Below, piece by piece: positions 8,911 to 19,859 of a DNA stretch of 64,000 nt. Made by a program: the position numbers and the translations under genes. Below the pieces are notes generated by a model, which saw nothing but the letters and a program-made list of their open reading frames with translations, had not been told where the DNA came from and searched no databases. The DNA is from Sacculina carcini (taxonomy: Eukaryota; Arthropoda; Thecostraca; Sacculinidae), in NCBI GenBank assembly GCA_916048095.2, contig OU696596.1:3095195-3159194 (forward strand), read 5' to 3'. Numbering within the stretch: the stretch's first letter is position 1; each line of letters opens with the position of its first letter.

Positions 8911-10131
8911 TTACATCCTTTTATATGGTTTTTCTGGACCCTCCATCACAGACGCCAATTGACCTTCTACAGTTTTGGTTTCCTCGTTCCGTGATACCTG
9001 TACTACTGGAGCTGTTGGACCGGAACGACTTTCTTGCCGAGTCTCCTGACTCCTTTCTGGTTGCATCTGTACGGAAGCTTCTGCTATTTTGGATAACCGT
9101 CTGTTCCAGCGTGGGCCTATGATTTTGAACCGTCCTCTCCCCAACGCTTCCAAGTTTTTTGCCTCGTCTCTCAAGATCCTCTCATAATCCCTCTCTTTCC
9201 TTGTCAAATCATTTGCAACATGTACCGATCTATACATATCCTTTCCTTTGAGATTTCGAATATTTTTAAATATTTCTGGTTTCGTTCTGGAGTCAACAAG
9301 TTTCAACAACAGCGGTCTAGGTTTGTCTATTTGAGCTTTTCCCAATCTAGTTATCTTGGATATTTTGGTGTATCCGTCAGGCACTCCACAAATATTCATC
9401 AGATCCCCTGCAAACTTTTGGTCGTGTTCGAGAGTTTCTCCGGTTCCTTCTGTTGTGGATTCTGGCACCCCATATAATACCATATTATTTTCTCTGTGTC
9501 TCCTTTCGTAAATCTCAGAAATAACAGTGTGTGGTCCCATTTCCTGTACTGGAGTCCGTGATGCGTCACTGTAAACGCTTGATTTGGCATCTATAGCTCC
9601 CAACTTTGGCCATTGTACACTAGCTGAGCTCAGTTTGTCTTCCATACTCGATACTTTTGCTTCGAGTTTCCCCAAACGCGCGATCACATTCTGTGTTTCA
9701 GAGAAGCTCCTCTCAATGGAGTCATTAATCTTCACAGAGTTAGACTCAACACCCTTTAATCTTTGCTCCACTTCTCCGTTCATACATTTAGTCATGTTGA
9801 CAACATTTTTAATTTCTTCCACTGTCATTGCAAGGGCCTCTTGTTTGTTTATCATGTCCTTATGCTGTTCATCTAGTCTTTTGATCTTACTTTTCAGCTT
9901 TGCACAGCCAAATTTACAAAAACTGCAATTCCAACTCAGCTGTTTACCAGCTTCCTTTTCCACCATGAAATTGTATACTCCTACCGGTATATCTTGACAA
10001 TTTATATGGAACCATATTTCACATACCTCACATTCAAGTGCCTTGGCTGACTCCGTTACTCGCTTCTTGCACTTACCACAAATTGCCTCATTACAACCAC
10101 TTTGGTTTTCCCGCTCCTCATTACCCTCCAT
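8911..10131 (-). CDS. CR1-like LINE A ORF1 protein with PHD finger and coiled coil
   Basis: An intact 406-residue frame starts at ATG 10131 (MEGNEEREN). Residues 18-72 form a C4HC3 PHD finger: C18, C21, C34, C37, H42, C45, C69 and C72. A long coiled coil follows (about residues 80-190), then RENNMVLYGV and a C-terminal domain with IRNLKGKDMYRSV and DLTRKERDYERIL. This layout is known for ORF1 proteins of CR1/L2-group LINEs, which bind the element RNA and act as chaperone. The ORF2 endonuclease follows 31 bases later in the same direction. The ORF is uninterrupted, but its ORF2 is truncated, so this copy is not autonomous. Confidence 0.85.
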   Translation of the reverse strand: MEGNEERENQSGCNEAICGKCKKRVTESAKALECEVCEIWFHINCQDIPVGVYNFMVEKEAGKQLSWNCSFCKFGCAKLKSKIKRLDEQHKDMINKQEALAMTVEEIKNVVNMTKCMNGEVEQRLKGVESNSVKINDSIERSFSETQNVIARLGKLEAKVSSMEDKLSSASVQWPKLGAIDAKSSVYSDASRTPVQEMGPHTVISEIYERRHRENNMVLYGVPESTTEGTGETLEHDQKFAGDLMNICGVPDGYTKISKITRLGKAQIDKPRPLLLKLVDSRTKPEIFKNIRNLKGKDMYRSVHVANDLTRKERDYERILRDEAKNLEALGRGRFKIIGPRWNRRLSKIAEASVQMQPERSQETRQESRSGPTAPVVQVSRNEETKTVEGQLASVMEGPEKPYKRM

Positions 10132-11515
10132 AATTTTCCTTTGCCGAAAACTAGTTCCAACCACACAATATAGATGCCAAAATATTTTGCACAAAGTCCT
10201 TATCCACTCTTGAAACAAAATATAGGTGTGCGGAAACAATATAAATCCGAAATATATAGCTAAAATATGGGAAGAGCGCAGAGCACGGCAACCAATCGTT
10301 AATCAAATCCAATCGTAATTATCCCCTGACCGCAGGGACGTAAACAGAGGCAATGAAACAAAATAAAAACCGCAGTCAACCGTCATTTTAAGAAAAACAA
10401 CAAAAAACTACTAAATATAATTACATTGTAAAATGAGCACTGAAAGTGCAAAAAATGCAGTGAAAACCTCAGCAACAAACATGAAAAATAAGAGAAAACA
10501 ATGAAGCCGGATGAAATAATAATTGTTACAATACAAAATCTTGAAATACAAATTTGTAAATAAAGAATATACTAAACAAGATGAGAAACCGATTTCGAAT
10601 TAAGGTTGATCGATTGGAAGTTTTGAAACATTGTCAGAATGATGCGCTTGACAACTGATTCAATACCGATACACTCCCTGAGTTTTCTCAGTACTTCAAT
10701 ATTATCATGTTGGACGAGAAAATAACAAAGCAAAAACAAACATTATCATAACTATATGAGAAAAATATAAGTTGCCTGACAACTTACACAGCAACACTAG
10801 AATCGCTATAAACACCACATACCAACTAAAATCGCTATAAACACCAAATGTGTTTCAAATATGTCAAAGATGCGTGAGTAACTGTCAGAAGACTGTTTCA
10901 CAAACTAAATACTATTTAGTTTCTTGATTTTTGTATACAAGCAATAACCACATTAACTGACAAGTTTAATTTTTTGTCAAGCTCAAAATTCGGATAGGGT
11001 ATTTGCATTTCTCCCTTGTATTTTATTTAGCTTGTTTTCATCCGAAAACATTCGAAGCAATTCGACAGGTCAGTTGTGCAATTCGATAAGGAATGTGTTG
11101 GTGTGTGCACGTTTAGTTCATGCTAAATATTTCTCTGGTGGTTATTTTTGGGCTGTATATCTGCCGGTGGGTTGATTGATACATATTGCTTGCTGACTTT
11201 GGAATTTGGTGCAACACTATGATTGATTTCTTAAGCGGGTGCAGATTTAGTGCAGTGTCGGGCCAGTATTTCGAGCTCGATACATTTGGGGTAAATCACC
11301 GCTGCGAAACTTAATTTTACTGGCGTGAAAAATATTGGTGAACATGTGTTCATAAGATTATGCATTCGTTCATGAGTGACAGGAGTTTACGATGTTTACA
11401 AGTTGCATAATCTTTATCAACGCTGGCTATTGAATGAGATGTTTGTTGTTGGGTTTCAGTGCTATAGAGTGTGCGCAGATGAGTATATGACACTTGCTGG
11501 AGGTTTCGCTCAACC
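10132..11515. other. AT-rich interval: LINE A 5' UTR and COA5 upstream region
   Basis: 10132 to about 10400 is probably 5' UTR of LINE A. The rest is AT-rich with no recognisable repeat unit or exon. The final 150 bases should contain the 5' UTR and promoter of COA5, but no TATA box or trans-splice acceptor can be assigned with confidence. Confidence 0.4.
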
Positions 11516-11626
11516 ATGCCGAGAGAGTATGGTCTGGACGACACTCCGGAAAGTTTACAGGGCAGAGCTTGCGACGGCGTGCGTGATGACCTCAGTGATT
11601 GTATCATGAAAAGCGACTGTGTTAAG
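11516..11626 (+). CDS. COA5: COA5 (PET191) cytochrome c oxidase assembly factor, exon 1
   Basis: ATG at 11516 opens 37 codons (MPREYGLDDTPESLQ...) ending KSDCVK at the donor AAG|GTAG (GT 11627-11628), phase 0. Joined to 13996-14097 and 14529-14570 it gives an 84-residue protein, close to the usual COA5 length of about 74. COA5 is a mitochondrial intermembrane-space twin-CX9C-type protein needed for cytochrome c oxidase assembly. Here C19-C29, C35-C45 and C57-C67 are each exact CX9C pairs. Exon 1 carries C19, C29 and C35. The start is chosen because MP begins other COA5 proteins and the next in-frame ATG is inside the first cysteine motif. No stop or frame break is seen, so the gene looks functional. 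Confidence 0.93.
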
Positions 11627-11878
11627 GTAGTCTATTAACACATTAGACACTTGAACTATATTAGTCCAACACTTGAATCTAGCTATTAATCTATATATAT
11701 ATCGAGTTTATAAACACAACAGACAGGGGTGTACATACCCATTGGTGTTACGGTTTATGAATGATAAAGTCATCAATTGATTATGTTATTTCATAGTAAT
11801 GCGTATCTGAAGTACAGTAAATTAAAGCGATTGAAATACTCGTGGATCTGGAAGACATACAAATGTACTGACAAATTG

Positions 11879-11990
11879 ATAAGATTGGTGATAATTATTT
11901 GAACAGTCAAGTAAGTCGGGGGTATAATGGGACCATATTCGACAATCCATACGGGGTATCGAACCATCAAAAGGTTAAGAAATCCTGCAA
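11879..11990 (+). repeat. Direct repeat, copy 1 of 2, in COA5 intron 1
   Basis: About 110 bp sharing GATTGGTGATAATTATTTGA, ATGGGACCATAT and CATCAAAA.GTTAAGAA with 12369-12480 in the same orientation. The family is not recognised. Confidence 0.75.
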
Positions 11991-12039
11991 TAGACACTTA
12001 TCTACGAAATATTTGCTGTGTGTCTTTTTGCGTGTGCAC

Positions 12040-12160
12040 GAACGTATGTGTGAGAAGTTTGTTCGAGTGTGTATGCGTGGATGATGGTCCTGTTGTGTGT
12101 GTTTGTGTAGTTGTGTCTGTATGTGCGTGTGTCAATGGTTGTGTGATTTTGCTTGAATAA
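12040..12160 (+). repeat. TG-rich tract in COA5 intron 1
   Basis: An imperfect TGTGTG-rich stretch with no gene. Confidence 0.6.
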
Positions 12161-12368
12161 CTGGTGTCTATTTGCTTTACACGGATCGGGTAAAGCAACT
12201 GTACTGTTTCTGCTTCGCATTATATCAAAATGGTTACATTTGTTATCATCTTGTGTCATTATATATTGCGTATATGTTTATACAATGTTTACTTGGTATT
12301 TTTGTCTTTGTGGTCGATATTTATCATCTGCAGCCCATCTGAAACTGCGAATTTAGAAAACATGCTGG

Positions 12369-12480
12369 AAAATAATAGGATTGGTGATAATTATTTGAAC
12401 AGTCAAGTAAAGGGGTATGGGACCATATAAGACAATCCATTGGTGGTATGGAAGCATCAAAATGTTAAGAACTCCTGGTC
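12369..12480 (+). repeat. Direct repeat, copy 2 of 2, in COA5 intron 1
   Basis: Partner of 11879-11990. Its right edge abuts a minus-strand open stretch at 12480-12698. Confidence 0.75.
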
Positions 12481-12698
12481 TAAACCGTTCCAATTTTCTC
12501 TGCTGCCATAAGGAAAACTGCCCTGTTCGTTCCTCGTTTGGCATTTTGTTTTCTCATTTTCATATCATGTCTCCTTTGATCCCTGTCCTGTAACATTGTT
12601 GTCTTCAGCGATGATAATTCTAGTGAAGCAGGCCTCTTAACGTTGTGCGGCGCGATAACGCTTGGTGTCCGATTCCAAACAGTAGTTTTGTTGAACAA
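12480..12698 (-). other. Unrecognised open stretch, possible transposon remnant
   Basis: On the minus strand 72 residues are open, with a coding-like composition (VWNRTPSVIAPHNVKRPAS, then a basic segment RDQRRHDMKMRKQNAKR). It ends exactly where the direct repeat 12369-12480 begins. I recognise no domain. It could be an old transposon or retrogene fragment inside COA5 intron 1, or chance. Confidence 0.2.
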
Positions 12699-12839
12699 TG
12701 TATTTCGTCGTGATATTGAAGGTTGCAGTTCTTAACTCTATCGGTCCTAACGTTATATCCAATGTTCTATCCTATCTGCTCTCCCGTTCTATCCTCTGGT
12801 GTTGCTATACTCTGTTCCGTTCCATTCTCCCTCTGAACC

Positions 12840-13110
12840 ACTCCACTTCTCTACTGAATCTCCTCTACTGCTGCTGCTGCTCAATCTATCTACTCCCGCT
12901 GCCGCTTCTATCTATCTATTCCATATCTCTACTGCCGCTGCTCTTCTATTCCTATATTCTCCTACTGCCGCTGCTCTTCTATCTCTATATCCATACTGCC
13001 GCTGCTCTTCTATTCCTATCTCCATCCTCTCTATCCCATATCTCTACTGCCGCTGCTCTTCTATCTCTATATCCATCCTCTCTATCCCATATCTCGACTG
13101 TCTATCCACC
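12840..13110 (+). repeat. CT-rich minisatellite
   Basis: Tandem imperfect units of CTACTGCCGCTGCTCTTCTA with variable TCTATATCCATCC spacers. Pyrimidine-rich on the plus strand, it produces spurious leucine/serine/tyrosine-rich frames. Confidence 0.85.
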
Positions 13111-13617
13111 GAATGGTGAAAACACTGTGCTTATATAGTGCTAGCTAGCGCCGCCTACTTCATTCTCTATCTCCTATTTGTGCACGACCTCATTATTTAC
13201 GAACCACAAGGTCACCACAATGCGACACGCCCGGCACACGCACATAGCTTTACACACTGGTGTGGGTGATATATGCGTGTTCCCGTGCTTCTCTGGTTTT
13301 CTCTTAATGTCTTACAGTGTATGTGTGTGTGTCTACGTGTGTGCAACCAATGTTGTGTTCTGTATTGTAACCCACTGTGTTGACAGTGATGCATGTGTTT
13401 ACGCAATACTTCCTGTCCTAACTTCTATCCTATGTCACTTTCAATGCACAACATACAATACACAATGCACAAAACAATCAACGATTACTAAATAAAGATA
13501 TAAGAATACAAGTTATATACAACACCGCATGAAATATAAACATTGTTACATGTCCTTCCAAACAATCCAGCCTTTCCGATCCGCTTTCCACAATGTATTC
13601 GAATATTTCTAGACTTG

Positions 13618-13950
13618 GTGGACTCCGTGGTGCAGTTGTTGGCACCCGACTCACAAGCGGGAGGTCCGTGGTTCGAAACCCGGTGGAGCAGAATTTCGTT
13701 GGGCGAATTCTAAAATCCCTCAGCCCCTGTCCACCCAGCAGTAAATGATGCTACCAGATATCAGTCATGTGTTGTGTCATGCATTCTGGGGAGGTGGCCC
13801 TCTCTAATACGTCTTCCGTTCTTGTGGCGTCATAGCGTGGAGAGGGTCGATTCTGGGGTGGCAGCGAGCTACACGGGACACACCTGTGTGTGTTCATAAG
13901 CTTCGGCTTCTTCCCCTTTAGCAGCTGTCACTTAGGCATTTAACCATATT
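13618..13950 (+). mobile_element. tRNA-Val-derived SINE, copy 2
   Basis: Same family as 567-902. The tRNA-like head has anticodon loop CTCACAA and box B GGTTCGAAACC at 13670-13680, followed by the shared body (CCCCTGTCCACCCAGCAG, GGGGAGGTGGCCCTCTC). It lies sense to COA5 in intron 1, ending about 45 bases before exon 2. Confidence 0.8.
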
Positions 13951-13995
13951 TAACCTTTAAGACGTGTGTGTGTGTGTTTGTGTGTCGTTTTGCAG

Positions 13996-14097
13996 AACGG
14001 CCGTTTGCCGTCGGATTGTTTGCGAAATCCGGACGACGGCGTGCCGGATGAATGTCTGCAATTGAAAACGCTCATGTTCGAGTGTAAACGCTCGCTG
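13996..14097 (+). CDS. COA5: COA5 (PET191), exon 2
   Basis: The acceptor TCGTTTTGCAG (AG 13994-13995) is followed by 34 phase-0 codons, NGRLPSDCLRN... to MFECKRSL, then donor CTG|GTCGGT (GT 14098-14099). It supplies C45, C57 and C67 of the CX9C motifs. The FECKRS signature is diagnostic for COA5/PET191. Confidence 0.93.
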
Positions 14098-14139
14098 GTC
14101 GGTCATTCTGCACTAATCATTCGTGTATATAATGGCGGT

Positions 14140-14365
14140 GTATATAATAGCGGTGCATATCAAAACCAGCGCAGCTAGAGTAGCAATACACGACAAATGT
14201 GTGTGTGTGTGTGTCTCTGTATGCAATTATATGCAATATACTTTTCATTGAGGTGCGTGTGTGTGTGTAATTAAATAGACACAAAATAGTTGAGGGTCTC
14301 ATGCAATTGACCAACTGAGTCAACTTTGAACACCAATGCATGACGGCTGTCATCCTCCTCCCGTA
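14140..14365 (-). repeat. Dispersed repeat W, diverged copy 1 (COA5 intron 2)
   Basis: It shares TTGACCAACTGAGTCAACTT, CACAAAATAGTTGAGGGTC and ATGCAATATA..TTTTCATTGAG with 14740-14990 and with the precisely bounded insertion at 21519-21881. It also contains TG tracts. Confidence 0.65.
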
Positions 14366-14528
14366 AAAAGTATTTAGAAGACGGGTCAGGAAGAAATACT
14401 CTCTTATAACCGAGATTCTCTTATAACCGGGGTTCACTGCATATCATATATTCATTTAATTATTTCTTGATATTGACATTATTACAGAGATGATAAACTT
14501 TGATGTGTGTTTGTGTGTGTGTTCTCAG

Positions 14529-14570
14529 ATTGATTTTCGACAGCGATTTCGTGGCAAGAAGGGCTATTAG
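14529..14570 (+). CDS. COA5: COA5 (PET191), exon 3 with stop
   Basis: The acceptor GTGTTCTCAG (AG 14527-14528) opens 13 codons plus TAG: IDFRQRFRGKKGY. COA5 proteins end with the pattern D-x-R-x-RFRG-(R/K)-KGY, so this completes the gene exactly. Intron 2 (14098-14528) contains a repeat W copy. No AATAAA signal is obvious immediately downstream. Confidence 0.93.
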   Translation: MDFRQRFRGKKGY

Positions 14571-14739
14571 CGAGATGAGACCAAATTATGCGGGCATATG
14601 TGTATTTGTGGTTGTGTTTTCCTTCCAATCGAATGCAGTCGATTCATCTTCTTCTTTCAAGTTGGTGTGTACGCTAACGTAGGTGGTAGTTTTAATGCAA
14701 CATCTAACGCTTGTTCTTGGATTATTGCAGTGTTTTGTT

Positions 14740-14990
14740 CAGGGTGAATGACTATTGGATCAATATGCAATTATAGCGCCCGATAATTGTGCTGAGTTTA
14801 GTACATTGTCATCAAAATCAACATAGCAAGAAGTGATAATACACGACAAGTGTGTGTGTGTGTCTGCATGTATGTTATACGCAATATTTTCTCATTGAGC
14901 TAAGAATGTTGTAATTGAATTGGCACAAAATGGTTGAGGGCTCCGTGCAATTGACCAACTGAGTCAACTTTGAACACTAATGCATATCTA
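14740..14990 (-). repeat. Dispersed repeat W, diverged copy 2
   Basis: Related to 14140-14365 and 21519-21881 through ATATGCAATTATA, ATCATCAAAATCA-type and GACCAACTGAGTCAACTTTG segments. Confidence 0.65.
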
Positions 14991-15990
14991 TGCGACCTAA
15001 TGCATATCTATGCGAACTAATGCATATATTTATCCCCCACATCTGTTTCTTTAGCCCGCTCAGCTCCTGAAAAATCTAAAAAACTCCTGGCATCGCTACA
15101 GATGTCACAAGTCATTTTAATTAATACAAAATGGGAAAAATGCTCATTATTGCGTGCAAGACAAATAACAACAACATTTGATGCCACCCAATATATATAT
15201 TGATAAAACAAGAGAAAGATAAACACATGAAACAAGCGACAAAGACGTTCTCACACTTATTACCCAAGCACGGTTACATATTCAGCTATGCCTTCAAGAA
15301 TTCACATGGACAATAGACAACACTTTGGACAATGACGCCGCACATACGATGCACAGAGATACACAATAACACGACGATACAAAAACCACGATGGCCTGGC
15401 TAGAAAACCTGCCCAGAATTGAGGCCGATCAAAAACACAGCACAACACTTACAGCCAGTCAAACCCGAAATACACATATCAGTACAGTACGAGAACCCAT
15501 AGAGTGCCCTAGAAAACATACGCGTGCATGTATGCGGCTGAATTGAAAGTCAATGCCGAAATAAATTGACCGTAAACTAGGATTGATAAACATTGATTGA
15601 TTGATAATCAGTAATTGCAAATTACTCATAACCACGATCATCGATAACTTAGTGATGACCGTTTCCTTATGGATATGCTTAAGATCCTCCAGCTCCACCT
15701 TGTCCTCCACCTTGTCCTCCACCTTGTCTGTTAACTGTTGGCCACAAAAACATGCTCGCTCACAAATGGTTGAGTTATGTAGATGTGTGATGAAACGACT
15801 ATTATCGGCTGGGTTCTAAATTCTAATATATATGGGCCAAGAAGTCAATGCCACTGTCCCTATAGCATTTCATGTACCGAATCACATTGTTGTGCTGCAG
15901 AAACGTAGTGCTAAGCTCTCTTTTTGCTTTCGTGGTGTCGTTGCTTTAGACAAGCTCTATTTTCTCTGCTTTTTCGTCTTGTGTTTGTGT
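14991..15990. other. Unassigned AT-rich interval with a 12-bp triplication
   Basis: No convincing gene. CTCCACCTTGTC is repeated three times at 15693-15728. From about 15870 the sequence (ATTGTTGTGCTGCAGAAACG) recurs near 31405, so the right part is dispersed repeat. Confidence 0.5.
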
Positions 15991-16828
15991 GTAGTGTGGT
16001 TTGTTTTTAATTTCACTATTTGTGTTCTCTTTTATGTGGGCTAATAAGCTTTCAAGCTTCCAATGTGGTAAATGAGTGATGATGGTCGCGAAGCAGCGTT
16101 GGCGTTTATGCGCGTGCGTTCGTCCTTGAAACGGGCGCTTATGAGTGATAGCAGAGTGATCGGTGTAAAGAGCGTTGTGTGTTGCAACGAGTGTCATGCG
16201 TCATGCGGTACGTTGCCATGGTGACGATGGTGCCGTACGCACGAGCGTATTGCGTATGTATGTGTGTCTGTAGTTTGGCGAGCGACTGGATGAGGCAGTA
16301 TGTGTTGGGGGAGCGAGGCGTCGCGTGTAGTGCTTTGTTGTGCTGTTATTCGTGTCATATAATTTTTCGCGTATCGTCCCGAATATATACATCTGTTACA
16401 ATTTCATTGAGTTTTCATGTCAATATATTATAATATATGCCAATATATATAATATATGCCAATATATATAATATATTATCATATATTGACACAATTATTG
16501 TTCAAAGAGCCGTTGCAACCGCCCCCGAGGGGCTGCCCACCATGCTCACACATCGTACTACACCACGCTCCCAACATCTCACGACATCCTCCGGTTCGTG
16601 GACATTTCCTAAAATGGAATGACACTATCCTGCATACCCAAAAACGTATAAATATCAAGTAGCACAGATATTAAGGTGAATATCAATTGCTAAATCCTAA
16701 CAGCAGACATTTGGACATTTCTTGATCTTCAGACCTAATATTCCATCTCTTTTCCTATTTTATCCTCATACTACTAATTCTAAATCACAAATTCACTAAT
16801 AAAAATATATCATAAAGAACTCGACAAA

Positions 16829-16831
<3 letters not shown>

Positions 16832-16888
<57 letters not shown>
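16832..16888. repeat. TA microsatellite
   Basis: Perfect (TA)n tract. The equivalent in copy B is at 21234-21281, with a different length. Confidence 0.95.
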
Positions 16889-16891
<3 letters not shown>

Positions 16892-17145
16892 AATAAAGAT
16901 ATATAGACGATATGAGAAGTGAAGTGAAATCTAGAAATGCTTACGGTTCAGACGATCTTTTAGAGAACAAAAACATTGAAGTATGCATTAATATGCAACT
17001 TCACAATTTTGCCTGAGGGAAGCAGTTACAACATTATTAACAAAAACACCCCCAGATTTATTTATATAACTCTTGCTAAGGTAATTTGTTAATAATTAAA
17101 TGTAAAAATAATCGATAAATACCAATTTTTCATAAATTATATATT

Positions 17146-17149
<4 letters not shown>

Positions 17150-17192
<43 letters not shown>

Positions 17193-17242
17193 CAATTATA
17201 TATATATATATATATTATATATATATATATATATATACTAGA
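17150..17242. repeat. TA microsatellite (two arrays)
   Basis: (TA)n arrays separated by AACAAT and ATTATA. Absent from duplication copy B. Confidence 0.95.
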
Positions 17243-17734
17243 CCAGAAAGAAATCGACGAAATATATATAACTTGCCTATCAACAAATTTAACATTATTT
17301 GCGTTCACTATATTGTTTTGCTCTAATGCTCATTGATGCAATACAAATTCAATTACTGACATATCTATTTTCCTATGTCAAATCACAATTATCATTCTTA
17401 TATATTAATTATAATTACAGCTGCAATGCATATTTGCTGTTATCAGTAATAGTGAATAGAAATTATATAAAAACCGCAGGTCACCTAATGATATTTAGAC
17501 GAGTAAATAAATGCTGTGGTATAAGCTGTGATGTATGTTATAACAGTGGTTCAGTATAATGCTTCCGTCTGTGGAGAAGCCTTTGTTAAAATATATGAGC
17601 AATAAATTACTATTCAAAATATGTTACTAGTTGTCAGTTGAGAGCAGCGCATTTCTAGGCGAGTCTTGTCAATTTCTCCTGCTCACATCCAATTATCTCT
17701 CTTTAAGCTAAACGCAATCAAGCATACAATCAAG

Positions 17735-18650
17735 CCTAGCTATGTCACTTCTGATCACGTTTTGTCTGTATAACCATGCACGTTTAAAGCCTGCGATATT
17801 AATATATATAATGATTTTTTTAGTAAGCTTGGCTTAGCATATCTTGTTCAGTTGGATCTTAAAATTTTAAGAATGAACATGTTGTTAGTTCATCACAAAT
17901 ACAATAGAAATATGAAAGTTGGCCAATACAGTGCACTAGGACTAATCTTGCGCTTGTTTGTAATAATAAAATTGTGCATTATAAGTTTATCCAACAATTA
18001 TTGCTTGAATGAGATAAAATATTCAATAACTGCAATGATGTACGTATGTGGGCAGGAAAATTAAGACACTGATCAGCGAGTCAAAATGCACAAGTATTCC
18101 GGCTACAAGTTTTAAATGTCCGTCACTGCTTATCAGTGATATCTATTTGTTTTACTAATAAACCACGCATTTAAACCAACATCTACACTACCGACTGTTA
18201 CCACCACTACAAGTTATAATTGACGGTCACTGATAGTGATATTGAGTAGATGAGTAGACAAGTAGATGAGTGTTGTGCAAAAATTTGTGATACAAGTTAT
18301 AATAGTGATCCAGTATAATTCTCCAAGAGCCGGATCTGTGAAATTATATTAACAAAATTGTATATTCAAAGCCAGTAATATGTCTCGCTACTGATTAAAT
18401 CTTGCAAAATAACAACGTCAATGTATCGTGTGAAATAAGTAAGTAGGATAATTTACCTCACACACACACGCACACAAATACCTACCACATTACATTACGT
18501 AGATATTTGTTTTACTAATAAAGCACGCATTTAAACCAACATCTACATTACCGATTGTTACCAGAATGTATGAATTGCGCTATATTTCACTGATACGTAA
18601 GATTATTATTAAACCATGAGTATTAATTTATACACTAAGAGAAAAAAATT
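17735..18650 (+). repeat. Block alpha, copy 1
   Basis: A dispersed block beginning near CTATGTCACTTCTGATCAC. It contains AAAGTTGGCCAA, CATTTAAACCAACATCTACA (twice), a CA tract near 18463 and CACTGATACGTAAGATTATT. Other copies are at 22372-22640 (partial), 23850-24720, 27838-28365 and 43247-45810 (split by a LINE). No coding capacity is seen. Confidence 0.85.
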
Positions 18651-18654
18651 CATT

Positions 18655-19045
18655 GTAAATTAAGTAGACGTGTAGCTTTGTCTGGCCACAAACCAGATCC
18701 AAAGCTGCATACCCCCAATTCGGCCTTGATATCCTAAACCAACTACACATTATGGACAGATTACATAAGAGGGAAAAGAAGAAGCAAAATGATGAAATAA
18801 TTTGGGACCAGAAGATACACATAGCAATAAGTTATAATGCTTTTATTGTCTAGTACCTCACACACAAACTCAACCCGACACAAACTCAACCCGACACAAA
18901 CTCAACCCCTAGCTAGTGATCATTTCTTGACGTAACCTCACCTAAATGTCTGGCATATAAACCCGCCCGTTGTGGATCGTGTCGATCCGTTCTGGATCTT
19001 GAAGACAAATCCGTTAGTTTTTTATAAGAAGGCATTCTACACGGT
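18655..19045 (+). repeat. Dispersed repeat Q, copy 1
   Basis: It shares TTAAGTAGACGTG, GGCCACAAACCAGATCCAAA, tandem AACTCAACCCGACACA units and ACCCGCCCGTTGTGGATC with 37740-38065. The part from ACCCGCCCGT onward is also related to 34378-34545. Family not recognised. Confidence 0.8.
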
Positions 19046-19304
19046 GAAATTGAACGTTTTATTGTCTATAGTTGCTGTCTGCGGGACATATTTATTTCAT
19101 AAAAATGATCCATCGCTTCTTTTACGTTTAAAACCACTGATCTATATCATTGAGCCCGCGCAGTTATTTTAACCTCATATTCAAGCATACATACACACAC
19201 AGACAGATAGAGAATTTCAATGTAAAGGACATATTTAAAAACGTTTTTCAAGGAGGCTAAGCCACCCTGTAAAATTCCTGGATCCGCCATTGTCCACATT
19301 GATC

Positions 19305-19500
19305 GCTGTGTTAAATCTATAAGTCGTCGGTGGAAATGAAATGGTCTTGAATAAACGGTTATATCTTTTGGAATGTTAACACTACATATTTGAAAAATAT
19401 ATCATCTTGTAGAAGACAAAATTTCCAATCTGTGGAAAATAAATGTCAATTCTGTTGAGCAGTTTTCCTCAAACCCGTGGCATAAAATCCCCAAAATGTA
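19305..19500 (+). repeat. Dispersed repeat, partner at 33938-34135
   Basis: It shares GTCGTCGGTGGAAATGA, GGTCTTGAATAAACGGTTAT and AGAAGACAAAATTTCCAATC with 33938-34135. Confidence 0.8.
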
Positions 19501-19529
19501 AAAAAAGGACACGCGATTTCGATGATCGT

Positions 19530-19851
19530 GATTTCGGTCAATTTTGACGTTTTTGGGATGTCAGTGACATACGTGTGCACAAGTATCGAAAATGACCGAT
19601 CTCGGTCAATTTTGACGTTTTTGGGATGTCAGTGACATACGTGTGCACAAGTATCGAAAATGACCGATTTCGGTCAATTTTGACGTTTTTGGGATGTCAG
19701 TGACATACGTGTGCACAAGTATCGAAAATGACCGATTTCGGTCAATTTTGACGTTTTTGCGATGTCAGTTGAACTTGTGTGGTCAAGTATCGAAAATGAC
19801 CGTATTCGGTCAATTTTGACGTTTTTGGGATGTCAGTGACATACGTGATGA
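19530..19851 (+). repeat. 68-bp minisatellite with palindromic junctions
   Basis: About 4.7 tandem units, starting at 19530, 19598, 19666, 19734 and 19802. Each junction forms the palindrome TGACCGA-TT-TCGGTCA or a one-base variant. Units 1-3 are nearly identical; the fourth is more diverged (GATGTCAGTTGAACTTGTG). Confidence 0.95.
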
Positions 19852-19859
19852 GGTGTTCA

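Larger units (their letters stand above)
16085..18012 (+). repeat. Segmental duplication 1, copy A
   Basis: Homologous in order and orientation to 20251-22640. Shared blocks are the GCGAAGCAGCGTTGGCG edge, the CGCCCCCGAGGGG-type block near 16520, a TA array, and the AATAAATTACTATTCAAAA and GCAGCGCATTTCTAGGCGAG blocks near 17600-17660. Copy A has an extra stretch at about 17030-17290 with two TA arrays. Copy B carries several insertions that this copy lacks. Confidence 0.9.

Noticed and set aside
15017..15235. Minus-strand 72-residue open frame
   Set aside because: Ordinary AT-rich sequence with no splice signals, domain or repeat support.
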